The notes: a model not told the origin generated them from the letters alone. A stretch of 64,000 nt of DNA from Rapana venosa (GCA_028751875.1 CM054155.1:5548805-5612804), one strand, 5' to 3'; shown: positions 23,830-36,160, counted from the first letter of the stretch. A program made the numbers and translations.

Positions 23830-26600
23830 CGGTTTGGTTCAGACCACGCTTCCTGGCCCAGATGCATCGGCCACTTGGTGTCGGCAAACTCCAACGAGAA
23901 TGGACAAAGAACTTCCTGAGCTATGCCTCTTCATAATCCTGCATCACAAACACGTTCTTCCCCACAAAACCCGGTCCACAGAGTGTCCTGGCGGCATCCC
24001 ATTATCGTCACTGGCACCACTGATCTCATCATTACACCTCAAGTGCCCTGCTGAACTGTGGTCCTCAGTACTCCGCAGCTTACACAGGCGCTGACTGCGA
24101 CAGCCACCGAGGACCACTCTATGGTTCGCAAGCAAGGTGCGGCTCCAACCCAGACGAATCCACCGATCCAAGCAGAAAGGGCGACCACGCATCAATACAG
24201 CCATGACCTCATTTCCTGAGCTCGGGGAACGTTTTGCTGACCACCATCCAGAGGCCCTCAGCAACTGCCCAACCACCTGTGCGGAAGAGAGATGGACCCC
24301 ACATACCGTGATGGCACTTACAAGTCCGCTGTCACCCTTTGAAAGAGAGAACAGAAAAACCCCGACTGTTTGGGAAGCCGGAATTTCTGAACTCGAGCCA
24401 GCCTCTCATCAAAAAGAGCCGCCTTGCTAAACTACAAACAAGACCCCATGCGCAAAGACGCTCTCAGCATGCCCTTAGAATCGCCAAAAGTGATGCTAAA
24501 CGGATGGCTAGACAGTGCCCATATAGCTACTGGCAGAACTTGTGTCCAAACATCCAGCTGTCTGCTGATTGTGGCAACATTCGTGCCATGTACGAGGGTA
24601 ATAAGATAGCCTTCGGCCATGCACAATCAAACCGCCCCTCTGAAGTCAACCACTGGCGAAATCATCACCGACCGCTCGAAGCAAATGGAGAGATGGGCAG
24701 AGCATTATCAAGAGATTTACCCGTGGAGACCATTGTGACAGACCCGGCAGTCGGAAATCACAAGCTCCCCGCCAGTCATGCAGAGCTTGATGACTCACCC
24801 ACCATTGAGAGCATCAGCAAGGCCGATTGACTCACTAGCAAGCGGCCAAAGCCCCAGGAAACGATGGCATCCCTCCTGAGATCATCAAAGTGGGCAAACA
24901 GAGCAAGCCTCCTCGAGCATCTCCACGAACTGAGCTTGCTACAGTGCTGGGAGGAAGGAACCGTGCCTCAAGAACATGGCGATGCCAATACATCACGCTG
25001 TAACAAAATAAAGGCGATCGCAGTCGATGTAACAACTACCGTGGCAGTATCCCTACTAAGCATTGTCGGGAAGACATTCGCCCGAGCATACTGAAACCGA
25101 CTGCATCCTCTTGCAGAGCGGTTATACCCCGAGGGCACAGTGCGCATTCGAGCTGAGAGATCAACGATCGACATGATATTCTCCCTGAAACAGCTTGCAA
25201 GAGAGTGTCCGAGCAGAGACTCCCTTGAACATCGCCTTCCATTGATCAGACCAAGGCGTTCGACTTTCAGCAGGGCAGGGCTGTTCACACTCCTGTAAAG
25301 AGAATTGGATTCCCCCCAAGCTCCTGAGGATGATCTCTCCTTCATGAGAATATGAAAGGCCCCGTCCAGCACGACTGGCCCTCCTCGGACCTTTTCCCAT
25401 CAAGAGCGAGGTAAGCAAGCTTGTCCACGCATCCGACGCTATTCGGCATCCTGTTCTCGCTGCTGCTGCGCTAAACGCCTTTAGACAATCTGAAACGGGG
25501 TCTACCTGCCACACCAGAAGCGACGGCAGCCTGTTCACCTCGCGCGCCTTCGGCAAAGCACAAAGGTACCAAAGCTCTCATACGTGAGATGCTGTTCGAC
25601 ATGACGCCGCCTTGACAGCACACACTGAGCTGCCCTCCAAGAGCTCATAAACTGCTTTCGCATGCTGCACTGATTCGGCTGACGATCAGCACAAAAAGAC
25701 GAACATCCTGGGCAAGATGTCAGCTCCGCCCCTTTCCATCTCCATCGGCGACAGCCCCCTCGAGTCGGAAAACTTCACGTCCCTTGGCTCTCCATCTCCA
25801 GTAGCCTCAGCCTGGACACCGAGCTGAACTCCAGATGTGGCAAGGCATCAGCAGCAATGGCTCGTCTGTCAAAGAGAGTATGGGAGAAATCCATGCTCAC
25901 CATCATGACAAAGACCCAAGTGTATCAGCCTGCTGGCTGAGCACATTACTGTACGGTAGCGAGAGCTGGGGAACTCTATACCCCGACATAGAACGCAGGC
26001 TCAACACCTTCCCAACCAACGCTGCTCAGAAGGATCCTGGCGTCACATGGCAGGACCATTTCCCAACAAAGAGATCCTTGAAAAGGCAGGAACACTTAGC
26101 ATGTTGCCCTGTCAACCGAAGAGACTTTTTGCGCGGCTTGGGAGCCATGTCCCAGCCCGCATGCATACGGCAGACTGCCTAAAGACATTCTTTACGGTGA
26201 GATTGCCACCGCTCCAGACCAAACAGGAGCACATGCTGCGATACAAAGATTATGTGCAAGCGAACCTGAAGCGGGTGGCATTGCCCTGCAGAGGCCTTGA
26301 AGCACTGGCAGCAACCGCAGCAGTGGCGAGCCACTAACCAGGGTCGGCATCAAGACCAAGCAGAGCAAGAAAGGGAGGAGCAGTGGGGAGACAACGACAC
26401 GCAGACATCGAGAGCGGAATCCAGCACACAGACAACACCGTCCTTCACATGCAACACCTGCAACAGGATCTGCCGCTCCAGGATTGGGCTCAACACCACA
26501 GTCGGCGCTTCAGTTTCCCCACTGACTGAACGACCCACGGCGCATTTCGCCATTGTCTCCCGGACAGACGATGCCACAACAATACTATTATATTATCATA
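23830..26600 (+). mobile_element. Decayed LINE: endonuclease C-terminus, RT, C-terminal zinc finger
   Basis: Plus-strand non-LTR retrotransposon, 5' truncated within the endonuclease. The endonuclease tail is visible as CPGGIPLSSLAPLI (a decayed SWRHPRSRHWHQLDY-type block) and DCDS/EDHSMV (the SDH motif) near 24,090-24,125. The linker carries RRIHRSKQKGRPRINTA (24,146 onward). The RT begins near 24,790 (PTIESISKA, SGKAPGNDGIPPEIIK in pieces); NNYRGS/SLLSIVGKTFARA is at 25,030-25,090, FRAERSTIDMIFSLKQLA near 25,150. The C-terminal part shows LLYGSESWGTLYPDIERRLN (25,950-26,005), DILYGE and a final CNTCNRICRSRIGL (26,452-26,490), a Cys-rich finger at the end of such proteins. Many stops and frameshifts: a pseudogene. 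The 3' end passes into ATT-rich sequence (26,580-26,605). Clade not assigned. Confidence 0.85.
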
Positions 26601-26639
26601 TTATTATAAAGAAAACTTGTCAATGGAACTCGTTTGTTG

Positions 26640-26932
26640 TCACTATGGATATATGTAAAAACCAAAACCTACTTTTATCCTTATTGGGCTGTCCCCCACC
26701 CCACCTTCTCCTCCCTTTTCTTTTTGGGAAAGCTTTATACAATGATTTATATACTGATACCACGTCAAGATTCTTCTTATAGTAGTAACATGAAATCGAG
26801 GCCAAGGCCATAATCAGGGACTTAAGTTAAGTTATTTCTTCAGTTGAAGATGTGTTTTGTCCCAGTCCCTTCCCCTGTTCCCTTGTAAAAAGGTTGAAAG
26901 CTTCTGATTGTTAATCTCACTCTCTCCTCCTC

Positions 26933-26963
<31 letters not shown>

Positions 26964-28253
26964 CTCTCTCTCTGTTTTTTTCAGTTATCTCCTTTTTCAG
27001 AGACTATACAATCACAAAAGGCTTATTAGCTCTACCAAACATGAACAACTTTTACATGACAAGATGAACAAGGAGACAACAAGACCACAGTGGGGTCAGA
27101 GGAGTTGTCTCTACATGATACATGAATACCAAGCCGCAATAATCATCCTGGAAAACATTCCTCCAATTCATTTTCCTGTTTGGATGCTTTTGGAAAACAT
27201 CGCCACCCTCTCGTCATGCGTCGTAGTAAGGACCACAACTCTTCTCAGCATGCTATTTCATAGTCCCTTGCCCGTTCGGATCTGACCATGCTGTGTATTG
27301 GCGATACCCCGTTCCTGTGGTGTACATGTTTCCAGGTGGATATTGTAATTTGCATGCGGCCCGAGATTGTAAGCTTCGCAACTTCCTGTCTATGTCCAGC
27401 GGTACTACGTCAGCCGGCTGTGACCCGTTGTGACAGTGCAGGAGAAACCATGGCGGTGCTGTGCCACACAGGGAAATTTGGCGAGTGATGTGCACTGGTG
27501 CGAAGAAAAAAAACTGGATGTCATAGCTACTCTTGTCCTCTCTGTGATCGTTTTCCGATTTTCATCTTCTGATTGGACTTGAGATCACAGAGAATGAAGA
27601 GCGATGCCCTCAGGGCGTTTACCCCGCAATTCTACTATTACTTTTCTCCTGGATAGACATAGCACTGCTTCCATCTTACCCAGCAACTGTCTGGTTGTCC
27701 TGTGATGTCACCTGTCTGTCAGTCTGTTCAAAGCAGTGGCTTCTTCAACACTCCAAATACCTGCACGTGTGCAGTCCCAATGCAAACGCACTCAGCACCG
27801 ACAGTCGAAGAGAGCTTCTACAGAACGACGTCATGGTTTTGGGCGATATCCTGAGCTTTTCGGGTGCTCAACCCTGCCCATATGTGTGAGAATAGTGTGG
27901 TCCGCTACAATCGCGCCTCTATCCAAGGAAACCCGAAGACAAAAGCAGCTGAGCGTTGGTGGATGCAGTGACTTATCAGCTGTGTCCCACCAACAGCGCC
28001 GTCACTTGTCCTCTACTCTGCCTGACTGAACCAAGTTCAGGAGGAGTTTTCTCCGCTGAATCGCTGCTGTGGTGCTCAGAGTACGCTCCGCTCCTTCCTC
28101 TGTCCGTGAAGACAGCTTCAGAGGGCAATCAAGGGAAGAAGGAGACACTGCATCGTGGACACAGCTCACTATCCAATGATTTCATTAACAGTCTACTCTT
28201 AGAGAACAAACGTTCCTGTCTCTGTCCACTGCCTCTGGCTCTCTCCCGCGCGC

Positions 28254-28297
<44 letters not shown>

Positions 28298-28985
28298 GCA
28301 CAAACACATGCGCATGCAACACTCGCACTTTGGAATGAAACGCTATGTGTAGCCAGTCCTGTGACAACTAAATGTTCCCAGAACAAAGCGATGGAACATT
28401 GCAGTTATTTTCACCAGCTACCGCCTCTATCGTGGAATCGTTTCAGCCAGTTAGAACAAGGGAAGGAAGACAAATGGATGTAAATCACTGGGTATTAACT
28501 GTGAACTATTTTTCCTGTGTCCACATCGCACTTCATGCCTTAAATATTGTCGATGGTCCTCCACGAGGAATTACTCTTCATGGGATGCTTAAAGTGTTTT
28601 TGACTTGACTTGACTCGGGGAAGTCAGAGACAAGACCATGACAAGTCTGCTAGATTTGTTCATGCAGTCCATTCGAAAGCATACACTACCCCACAGCTTT
28701 ACTGCTCGTGGAAAAACCTGACGCATCATCTTCCACTGCAGGCCCCTCACTGGCTTCCTTCTAACACACAGTGATGTGTAAAATCCCCATTCGCTGCTAC
28801 AAAATTAAGGTGACCAAAAATTTGCGAGCGCCCTATCTTGTAGACATTTCTTCTAGTTTAGGATGATAATGGATTATTTATCCTCAGCTTTTGGCTTTAA
28901 ACGCTGTTTGAGAGAAGAAAAAAACATCTAACAGCGTTCCTCAACTAACAGAAGTGTAAATTCAAGAGTAAGAAGATTACACAGT
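26640..28985. other. No gene recognised; CT and CA tracts
   Basis: CT tract at 26,918-26,972 and a pure (CA)n at 28,259-28,297. A 175-codon + strand frame (27,956-28,483) reads through the CA tract and shows no domain. A short TTGAC repeat occurs at 28,597-28,615. The sequence is of normal quality, so it may be genuine single-copy DNA, but nothing coding can be supported. Confidence 0.5.
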
Positions 28986-28989
28986 CGAC

Positions 28990-29265
28990 AGGCCGAGGTC
29001 TACATCCCCACCTTCTGCCAAACTCTGTGCCCAAGAATTCCCTCGTTCTATCCCTCTCTTTCTTTTTTGCTTGATCCCCCTTCTTCCTGTTACCTTTTCT
29101 TTTTGTTTTTCTGCTTCTGTCCATTCTCCTCCTTTAAAGAAAACAGTTCTCTCCAGTTCTGAAGTAGATGCGCTGAACTGACTTGTCAGCGCTTAACAGC
29201 AATGTAACATATTTTCACTCAGATGACAAACAACAGTATTGCTGTCTGAGCTTCGAACGACGACG
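28990..29265. repeat. Interspersed repeat E, copy 1
   Basis: Shares ordered blocks with 41,560-41,867: TCCCCACCTTCTG, TTCTGTGC, CCATTCTCCTCC, CTGACTTGTCAG, TATTTTCACTCA-like, GACAAACAACAGTATTGCTGTC and a terminal CGA/GAC run. Followed directly by the GAA tract. A fragment at about 39,378-39,420 (CATCCCAACCTTCTG) may be a third copy. Confidence 0.65.
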
Positions 29266-29628
29266 ACGACGATGAGAAGAAGAAAAGAAGAAGAAGAAGA
29301 AGAAGAAGAAGAAAATAAGAAGAAGAAGAAGAAGAAGAAAGAGAAGTAAGAAGAAGAAGAAGAAGAAGAAGAATGACAAAGGAGAAGTAGAAGAAAAGAA
29401 GAAGAAGAAAAGGAAAGAAGAAGAAGAAGAAGAAGAAGAAGAAGAAGAAAGAGAAAGAATTAGAGGAAGAAGAAGAAGAAGAAGAAGAAGAAGAAGAAGA
29501 AGAAGAAGAATGGCAAAACAAGAAAGAGAACAAGTAGAAGGAAGAAGAAGAGGAAGAAGAAGAAGAAAGAAGAAGAAGAAGAAGAAAAGAAGAAGAAGAA
29601 GAAAAAGAAGAAGAAGGAAGAAAAGAGG
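29262..29628. repeat. Long GAA/GACGAC purine tract
   Basis: GAC units (29,262-29,276) followed by about 350 bases of nearly pure GAA with scattered GAAA, GGAA and AAT interruptions. Almost entirely purine on the + strand. Long Ser/Phe/Leu and Lys/Arg frames here are repeat translations. Confidence 0.9.
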
Positions 29629-29677
29629 TCACACACAGCAAATGTTATTTTTGTTGTCAGCCGTATCAAGTGCATAC

Positions 29678-29708
29678 GGTGTGTGTGTGTGTAATGTGTG
29701 TTGTTTGT

Positions 29709-29739
<31 letters not shown>

Positions 29740-30236
29740 GTGAGAGTGGTTTGTGGTGTGTGTGTGTGTTGTTGTGTGTGTGTGGTGTGTGTGGGTTGTA
29801 ATGAAGTGATAATAATCAAACTATAACTCTAGGTAAATATTGTTGATGTTGTTCCCTTTTTTACATTGAAAGTCTACACAAAGGTTCAAGTCTTCTGCAT
29901 CTTCAAAACTGCGTAAAGTTTGTGTTGAAACCCCAGTGACTTACGCTGTTTTAGAGGCTGTAGTGATGTGCCATTCTTTCAGGTACTGTCTCTCCACTCA
30001 CCGATTTAGTGATACTGGAGAACAAGGAATGTAACTTTGCAAGACGTTGTGTGTGTGAGTGGTGTTTGTGCGTGTGCGTGTGCGTGCTGTTGTGCTGTGC
30101 GTGCGTGTGTGTGTATGTGTTGTGTGGGTGTGGGTTGTGTGTGTGCGTGTGTGTGAGTGTGGTGTGTGTGAGTGTGTGTGCGTGTGTGTGTGTGTGAGTG
30201 TGGTGTGCGTGTGTGGGGTGTGTGTATGTGTGTTTG
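29678..30236. repeat. TG/TGCG tracts
   Basis: (TG)n at 29,678-29,795 and TG/TGCG at 30,047-30,236, with about 250 bases of unassigned unique-looking sequence between. Confidence 0.9.
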
Positions 30237-30288
30237 TCAAAGTCGATTTCAAAATCATAGTTTTATTTTTACGCGTGTGAAATGTAGA

Positions 30289-30680
30289 CCATAACAGCAG
30301 ACATTGAAAGGGGGATACAGGTAATGGAGATAACACGTTTTTACAAACTCCTTGGTATCTCAAGCAGGGATCACATCAATAATAAGGAAGTGAAAACCAG
30401 AATCAAAAACGCCACAAGACCATATGAAGAGCTTCTGACTTCAGTGAAAAGACGCAAACTAAAGTGGTACGGGCAAGTCACACGAACATCTGGACTGGCC
30501 AAGACTGTCCTACAGGGAACAGTACAAGGAGGGAGACGAAGAGGCAAACAGAGAAAACGATGGGAAGACAACATCAGAGAGTGGACTGGCCTTTAGTGGA
30601 ACGATTTGCTACAGAAAGCAATGACCACAGGGGTGGGAAGCTGCTTGCACAACGGTTAAAGGGGAACTACAGATAGGTGA
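30289..30680 (+). mobile_element. LINE 3' fragment (C-terminal RT-associated region)
   Basis: A frame at 30,290-30,594 reads TADIERG, FYKLLGISSRDHINN, RRKLKWYGQVTR, TVLQGTVQGGRRRGKQRKRW and EDNIREWTGL. This is the C-terminal domain of the element present as two fuller copies at 45,468-48,134 and 51,229-54,300 (there LLGISYKDHISNESVHNRIQ, KRKLKWYGHVTR, TGLEPNKTLRKAE), but clearly diverged, so an older copy or sister family. A stop follows EWTGL and the remaining about 80 bases (WNDLLQKAM..., ending TTDR) still resemble the family end. It is 5' truncated, as usual for LINE insertions. Confidence 0.85.
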
Positions 30681-30849
30681 AGGTAAAGACCATGTGTGAT
30701 TGTACAAATGGGCGTACTTGTCTTATCAATCTCCATATTATTTTTTTGCGACATTAAAAACATATCAACAAAACATAAAAGAATATAAAGAAGACGATGA
30801 TGCTCAAAAAAGAAAAGACAAAACTATAAAAGTCTATTCTTGGGGAGAA

Positions 30850-30993
30850 CTAAGAGAGAGATAGAAACAGAGACAGAGAGACAGACAGAGATACAGAAAA
30901 GGGAGAGATTAAAAACACAGACAGAGACACAGACAGAGAACAGAGAGGCACCCAAAAAAAGAAAGAAAGAAAGAAAGAAAGAGAGAAAGAAAA

Positions 30994-31026
<33 letters not shown>

Positions 31027-31051
31027 GGAGAGAGGGGAGAGAGAGAGAGAG

Positions 31052-31082
<31 letters not shown>

Positions 31083-31140
31083 GATAAAAGAGAGGCAGAG
31101 ACTGAGAGACAGAAACAGGTTGAGAGAATGTGTGGAGAGA

Positions 31141-31196
<56 letters not shown>
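30850..31196. repeat. GA/GACA/GAAA purine tracts
   Basis: Mixed (GA)n, (GACA)n and (GAAA)n, ending in about 46 bases of pure GA at 31,149-31,195. The encoded Arg/Glu or Ser/Leu peptides are repeat translations. Confidence 0.9.
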
Positions 31197-31200
<4 letters not shown>

Positions 31201-31204
31201 AAAA

Positions 31205-31280
31205 TTTTTTTATTCGAGGATAAGAATAAGCACACATGTGCTTTTTACATCCATTCCCCTTTCCCCTTAGGGATACATCT
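31205..31280 (-). mobile_element. LINE-type 3' end with AAGCACA/TGTGCTT hairpin
   Basis: On the minus strand: CCCTAAGGGGAAAGGGGAAT, then GGATGTAAAAAGCACATGTG, then TGCTTATTCTTATCCTCGAA. AAGCACA and TGTGCTT pair with a two-base loop. The last 50 bases match SINE family A tails, but the upstream part (CCTAAGG) matches 55,000-55,065 and not the SINE. I infer a LINE 3' end whose tail the SINE borrowed. Confidence 0.5.
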
Positions 31281-32540
31281 TAATAATAATAACCCAATAC
31301 TTATACAGCTCACAATAAAAACAAGGGGAATAACCCTTTTCAAAACAGCTTTCCCCCCCCCTAACAATCCCCCCCCCACAAAGCAAGCAAATAAAAGAAA
31401 ACCCTAAAAATACCCCCCCCCACCCCCACCTCCCCAAAAAACCCTAACCAAAACAAACAAACAAACAAAGAGAAAGAAAAACCAAACCAACAGAAGAAGA
31501 TAAAAAAGAGAAAAACAGACAAACAACAACAACCCAAAAACAACAACAGAGCCAAGAAAAATAACACAACCAAAAATTATTTAGTCATAAAGATAAAACA
31601 TCTACACATTGTCAAAATGGTACACATACTTGTTACACATAATTATAAGATATTGAAAAAAAGGCACTCATTAAAACTTAAGTACAGAGGCAATCCGATA
31701 AAGTATTGAAAATTAAAATATGAATTTTCTAGGTACATATAACTAAAAAGCAAAGATAAAAGGTGAGAGAGAGACGAGTGTTGTGTGTGTGTGTGATTTC
31801 AGAGATAAACCAATATATAATTCCCAAAAACAGTATGCGATCCAAATCAACGCTCTTTTAGATTTATTGTTTCAAATTTGTATTCTGATAATGAAAAAAA
31901 TTTAATCCCATACTCCACAAATAAAAAAAAAAGAAATAAAAAAAAAAAACTAAACCTTACAGTCTTTGGGGGGAAAGATATGGTGAGGGGTTTGAGGGTG
32001 AGTTGTGTGGTTATGGTGTGGGGTTTGTGTGTTTGGTTGGGTGTGTGTGTTTTGTGTGTGAGGTGGGTTTTTTGTGGTGTGTGTGTGGTGTGTGTGTGTG
32101 GGGGGGGTGAGTGTGTGTGTGGGGGGGGGGGGGGGGTTTTTCAGGATTACTTAAATATGTAATTCACTAGCACACGATCAAACAAAACTTTTAATTTATC
32201 TAAAATTGAATGTCTGAAATAAAAAATGCAATAACCCCCAATCCATAATAAAGAGGGGGAAAAAAGGGGGGCCAAATAAAATCATTAAAAAGAAATTACA
32301 AATTGTAAGTAAAAGAAACAAATTCTTTTTTTTTTTTGGATAAAGATAAGTCTCATGTGCTTTTTTAAACCAGTCCCCCCCAGGGTCACATTTGAAAACC
32401 TCGAAATTTATATTTTCAAACAGTAGAAGCAAAGGGAAAAAACCTTTTTTTTTTTTTTAAAAGAAAAAAGAGAAAAAGAAAAAAAACAAACAAACAAACA
32501 AACAACCCCCACGACAAAGACAAAAAAACCCCCCCAAACC

Positions 32541-32571
<31 letters not shown>

Positions 32572-32645
32572 AAAAAAATAAAAAAAATAAAAAAGAAAAA
32601 CAACAAAAAACAGACAAAAGCACCCTCCCAAACAAACAAACAAAA
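31281..32645. other. Low-complexity, low-fidelity patch
   Basis: A-rich sequence with CAAA units, TG-rich (31,980-32,110), poly-G (32,120-32,136) and a poly-C then poly-A stretch (32,529-32,600). Homopolymer damage resembles the first 22 kb. Another 3'-hairpin tail (reverse complement AAAAAAGCACATGAGACTTA) lies at 32,337-32,385. No gene seen. Confidence 0.6.
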
Positions 32646-32649
32646 TGAC

Positions 32650-34290
32650 GGACTATGTGTTTGTTTATATGTTGTTCCAAGGGTTTGGAAAGGATGGATA
32701 TGATGGAAATTGGTCTATAGTTTGAGGGGTCTGAAGTGTCACCAGATTTGTAGATGGGGATTACTTTAGCTGTTTTGAAGGCATTGGGGAAATGGGTTTT
32801 TTCAAGACAAAGGTTAAATATATGTTAGAGTGTCTGTGATAACTGGAGCTGATAGCTTCAATATTCTGCTGTCTATTCCATCAAGACCACGCGTTCTTGA
32901 TTGTTTGAGGTGAGTTAGATAACCATAGACCTCAAGAACAGTCATAAATGGAATGTGAAGTTTTGAAGGAGTATGCTTTCCTTTCAAGTATTGTTTTAGT
33001 TCATTGAGTTTATTGGACTTTGATTTATCATTTTTAATAATGTTAGTAGAGACATTAATGAAATGATTGTTAAGTTGTTCAGCAGTAACGTCTTTGATTA
33101 CATTTGTTTTGGAAGATGCTTGTTTGTTAGTTATTTGATTTATGGCTCGCCATACAGTCTTTGAGTTTTGTTTGGTAGATAGTAAGTCTTTGAAATATTT
33201 CTTTTTTTCTCGCCGTTTTTGTGAGTTTATGGCATTTCTTAATTTTTTTGACTCTTCATAATATTTATGTTCTTTTAAAAGGTCTCTAAGATAGCATGCT
33301 TCTTCTAGTTCCTTAGTGAGCCAAGGTGGTTTGGGGATATATTTGATCCTAATGATTTTTAGTGGGGCATGTTTGTTGTAAATAGCAGTGAAAGTGTTTA
33401 TCCAAAATTCTATGGCTAAGTCTGGATCAGTAATGTTGAATGTTTCCGAAAGAATGGAGTTACTTAAATCTGATAAGAAAAGATTCTCATCAAATTTAGC
33501 AAAGGAACGATATGTTATAGTTTTGTGGCCAGGTTTGGGGATTTTTGTTCGTTTTTTTGACCACGTGATACAGACTGGGTAGTGATCGCTGCAGTGATAG
33601 ACTGGGATACAAGTTTCGACAATGTTGTTGGGTTAGATATATAGATATGGTCAATTATTGTGCTTGAGTTTGGTGTGACTCTCGTGGGTGAATTAATTAG
33701 TTGGTGGAGGTTGTATGAATTTATTAATTGGGTCCATTGATTATTTACTTTTGTTAGATCGATATTAAAGTCTCCTAATAAGATTATTTCACTTGATTCT
33801 AATAGGACTGTATTCATCATGGAGTCAAATTTGTCAGTCCAGTTTTTTCTTTCTGTTGGATTCCTATAGCAGATCCCAATTACAATAGGTTGGGCACCTT
33901 TTATAGAAATCTCAATCCATATGGATTCTACACCATAATGTTCTAAATGGAGAAGGCGCTTGAAGGTTATTGACTCACTAATATAGATTAGGATTCCTGT
34001 TTCTTTGGGGTTTTGTTGATCTTTACGCAGGATTTTATATCCTGGAATATAAATATCAGTGTCCAATATGTGGTCTGAAAGTCTCGACTCAGATAGCCCT
34101 AGTATGTGAAATGGATTGCCTTCGTTAGTGATAAGAGTTGAGATTTCTTCGATTTTATTAAATGCATGGTTTATATTTAGGTGGCAAATACGTAGGCCAT
34201 CCTTAGAGGGCCACTTATTGTAGTTGGTATGCATCTGACTTTTTTGGTTTGTGAGGAAGAGATATGTGTGAAGGAAGACAAACAAGAAAG
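32650..34290 (-). mobile_element. LINE (CR1/L2/Jockey-like): AP endonuclease and start of RT
   Basis: Minus-strand ORF2. An endonuclease frame of about 256 codons starts at 34,285: LRICHLNI (Asn37), GLSESRLS (Glu66), GICYRNP (Tyr140), LLGDFNIDL (Asp172, Asn174) and IIDHIYIS (Asp212). The final SDH motif (HCSDHYPV, about 33,576-33,596) is intact but in another frame, after a small indel near 33,625. The linker follows (PKPPWLTKELEEACYLRDL, KTVWRAINQITNKQ), then the RT start: RGLDGIDSRIL and, after a second frameshift near 32,818, FPNAFKTAKVIPIYKSGD and NYRPISII. The element stops at 32,650 where poor sequence begins, so RT motifs A-E are absent. Loss of the 3' side is unusual, since LINE insertions are normally 5' truncated, and points to a rearrangement or assembly fault. 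It is inactive as written. Confidence 0.85.
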
Positions 34291-34757
34291 GAACAACTGG
34301 CAGTAAGGAAAATAGAAAATAGATTTGTAGTTGGAGAACTCAACACCTAAAGGGGGAAAATGATAGGGTGGTGGTGGAGGAGGAAAATAAGTAGAACAAA
34401 ACAAGGAAACAGAATTGAGTGAGGTGAAAACAAAATAACCACTCAAACCGACAATAAGGTACTGAAATCTGAAATCCTCACTGTTATAACATCACAACAG
34501 TGACAACAAAGCTCAGGTAACTTCGCTATCAACCCTGCAAGTGTCAATACAAGGGTGCCCTGCTTCAATTAGAGCCTGGTCACAGTTAGTCTCTCCCAGT
34601 GAAGAGTCTCCCAAGGCCACACCAAATTACAAGTGCCGCTCTCCTTGAAGCAACCTGATGAGCACTGAGATGTGTCCAGAGAGATGGTCAGCACTTGTCA
34701 CTGAAAAGGTCACTCAGCAAATAGTAGGGGGTGTGTGGTAGGGAACTCGAAGCACAG
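34291..34757. other. Probable 5' flank or untranslated region of the minus-strand LINE
   Basis: No coding motif seen. The sequence lies directly upstream (on the minus strand) of the endonuclease frame and leads into the 181-bp tandem repeats, so it may be part of the element's 5' untranslated region. Confidence 0.35.
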
Positions 34758-35123
34758 CACAGTTTGTTTATCACTGAAAAAGGCCACTCAGCAATTATCC
34801 AGGATTTGCTGCACGGCTCATTCCCTCACTGAATAAGGACACTCAGCAGTAACTAAAATAATGTCACTCAGCAGTCACTGAACAATGCACACAGCGAATA
34901 GTCCCTAGTTCGATGCACAGTGTTGCACACTTCACTGTCACAGTTTGTTTAGCATGGGAAAAAAAAAGGCACTTCGGCAATTAGTCCAGGGATTTGCTAC
35001 ACAGATCATTCCTCACTGAATAATGTCACTCAGCAGTGATGAACAATGCACTTACATCAGAAGAACATGCCACAAATCAGAATAGTCCAAAGTTCGATGC
35101 ACAGTGTTGCACACTTTACTGCA
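34758..35123. repeat. Two tandem units of about 181 bp
   Basis: Unit 1 starts CACAGTTTGTTTATCACTG at 34,758 and unit 2 CACAGTTTGTTTAGCATGG at 34,939. Both contain GCAATTA(G)TCCAGG, GATTTGCT, CACTGAATAA, TCACTCAGCAGT, TTCGATGCACAGTGTTGCAC in order. A sub-repeat CACTCAGCA(A/G) recurs inside each and upstream. Position just upstream of a minus-strand LINE endonuclease would fit 5'UTR monomers, as in some LINEs, but that is inference. Confidence 0.75.
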
Positions 35124-36160
35124 TAGGGACTGTCATAACAAAGCTGAGACCTGTAGCACTGGTCAAAACTGTTGTTTAAAAAAAGCAACAAAAAACACAA
35201 AACAAACACATAAAAAACAACAAATTATAAAAAACAACAAAATCAAGACTAAATATAAAACAAAAACACAAAAACAACAAAAAAACAACTACAAACCCCA
35301 CCACAACACAACACAAATAACTCACGGGGTTTACAGTCTCAATGTTTGTGAGGATGCACTTTTCACTGCACAGTTCATCAATCTTGAAATAAGCAAAAGG
35401 AACCATAATACCAATGTAAAGAAAATACATAAATATATAAAAATGTCTTTAAAAGAAACTAGGGAGTTGGAAAGAGCAGAAGGAACACCAGGTTTGCCAC
35501 ACTTCCACAGCGACTTGCAATTTGGGGTGGGGGAAGGTTTAAAACATAAATTAAAAAAACCCCAAAAACAGCAACAGCAACAACAAAATCATAAACAAAC
35601 AAAAAAACAAAAACACACCAACAAAAACCGCACACACACACATCACACAAAAACCCAACAAACCAGCAACAAAAATCAGGGAAAAAAACAAAAAAACAAC
35701 CCCCCCCCCCCACACCACACAAAACCACTCACACACACAAAACTCACACACACACTCACCCACACACCCTTACATATACATACTTACATACACACTTACC
35801 ACACGCACGCATACCAACATAGAGTTACACAGCATACACACAGAAATATTACGCACACGCGCGTTCGTTAACTCACATACACACACACACACACCCACAC
35901 AACCTTACATATAGATACTTACTAACACTTACACACACGCACGCATACACAACATAGAGTTACACGCATACACACACAATTATTACGCACACGCGCGTTC
36001 GTTAACTCACACACACACACACAACACACAACACACACACACCACAACACACACACACACACACACAAACCACACACCACACACACACACACCTCTCTCT
36101 CTCATCTCTCTCTCTCTCTCTCCTTTTCTCATTCTCTGGCCTCTCCCTTTCTCTATAGAT
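35124..36160. repeat. A-rich, then CA-rich low complexity with a duplicated unit of about 125 bp
   Basis: A-rich CAAA sequence (35,165-35,310 and 35,540-35,700), then CA repeat. Inside it a unit containing CTTACATATA, CACGCACGCATAC, CAACATAGAGTTACAC and TTACGCACACGCGCGTTCG occurs twice (about 35,760-35,885 and 35,900-36,015). Pure CA and CT follow to about 36,155. Confidence 0.8.

Noticed and set aside
27956..28483. 175-codon frame as a gene
   Set aside because: Runs through a CA microsatellite, no domain, no splice signals supporting it; likely chance.
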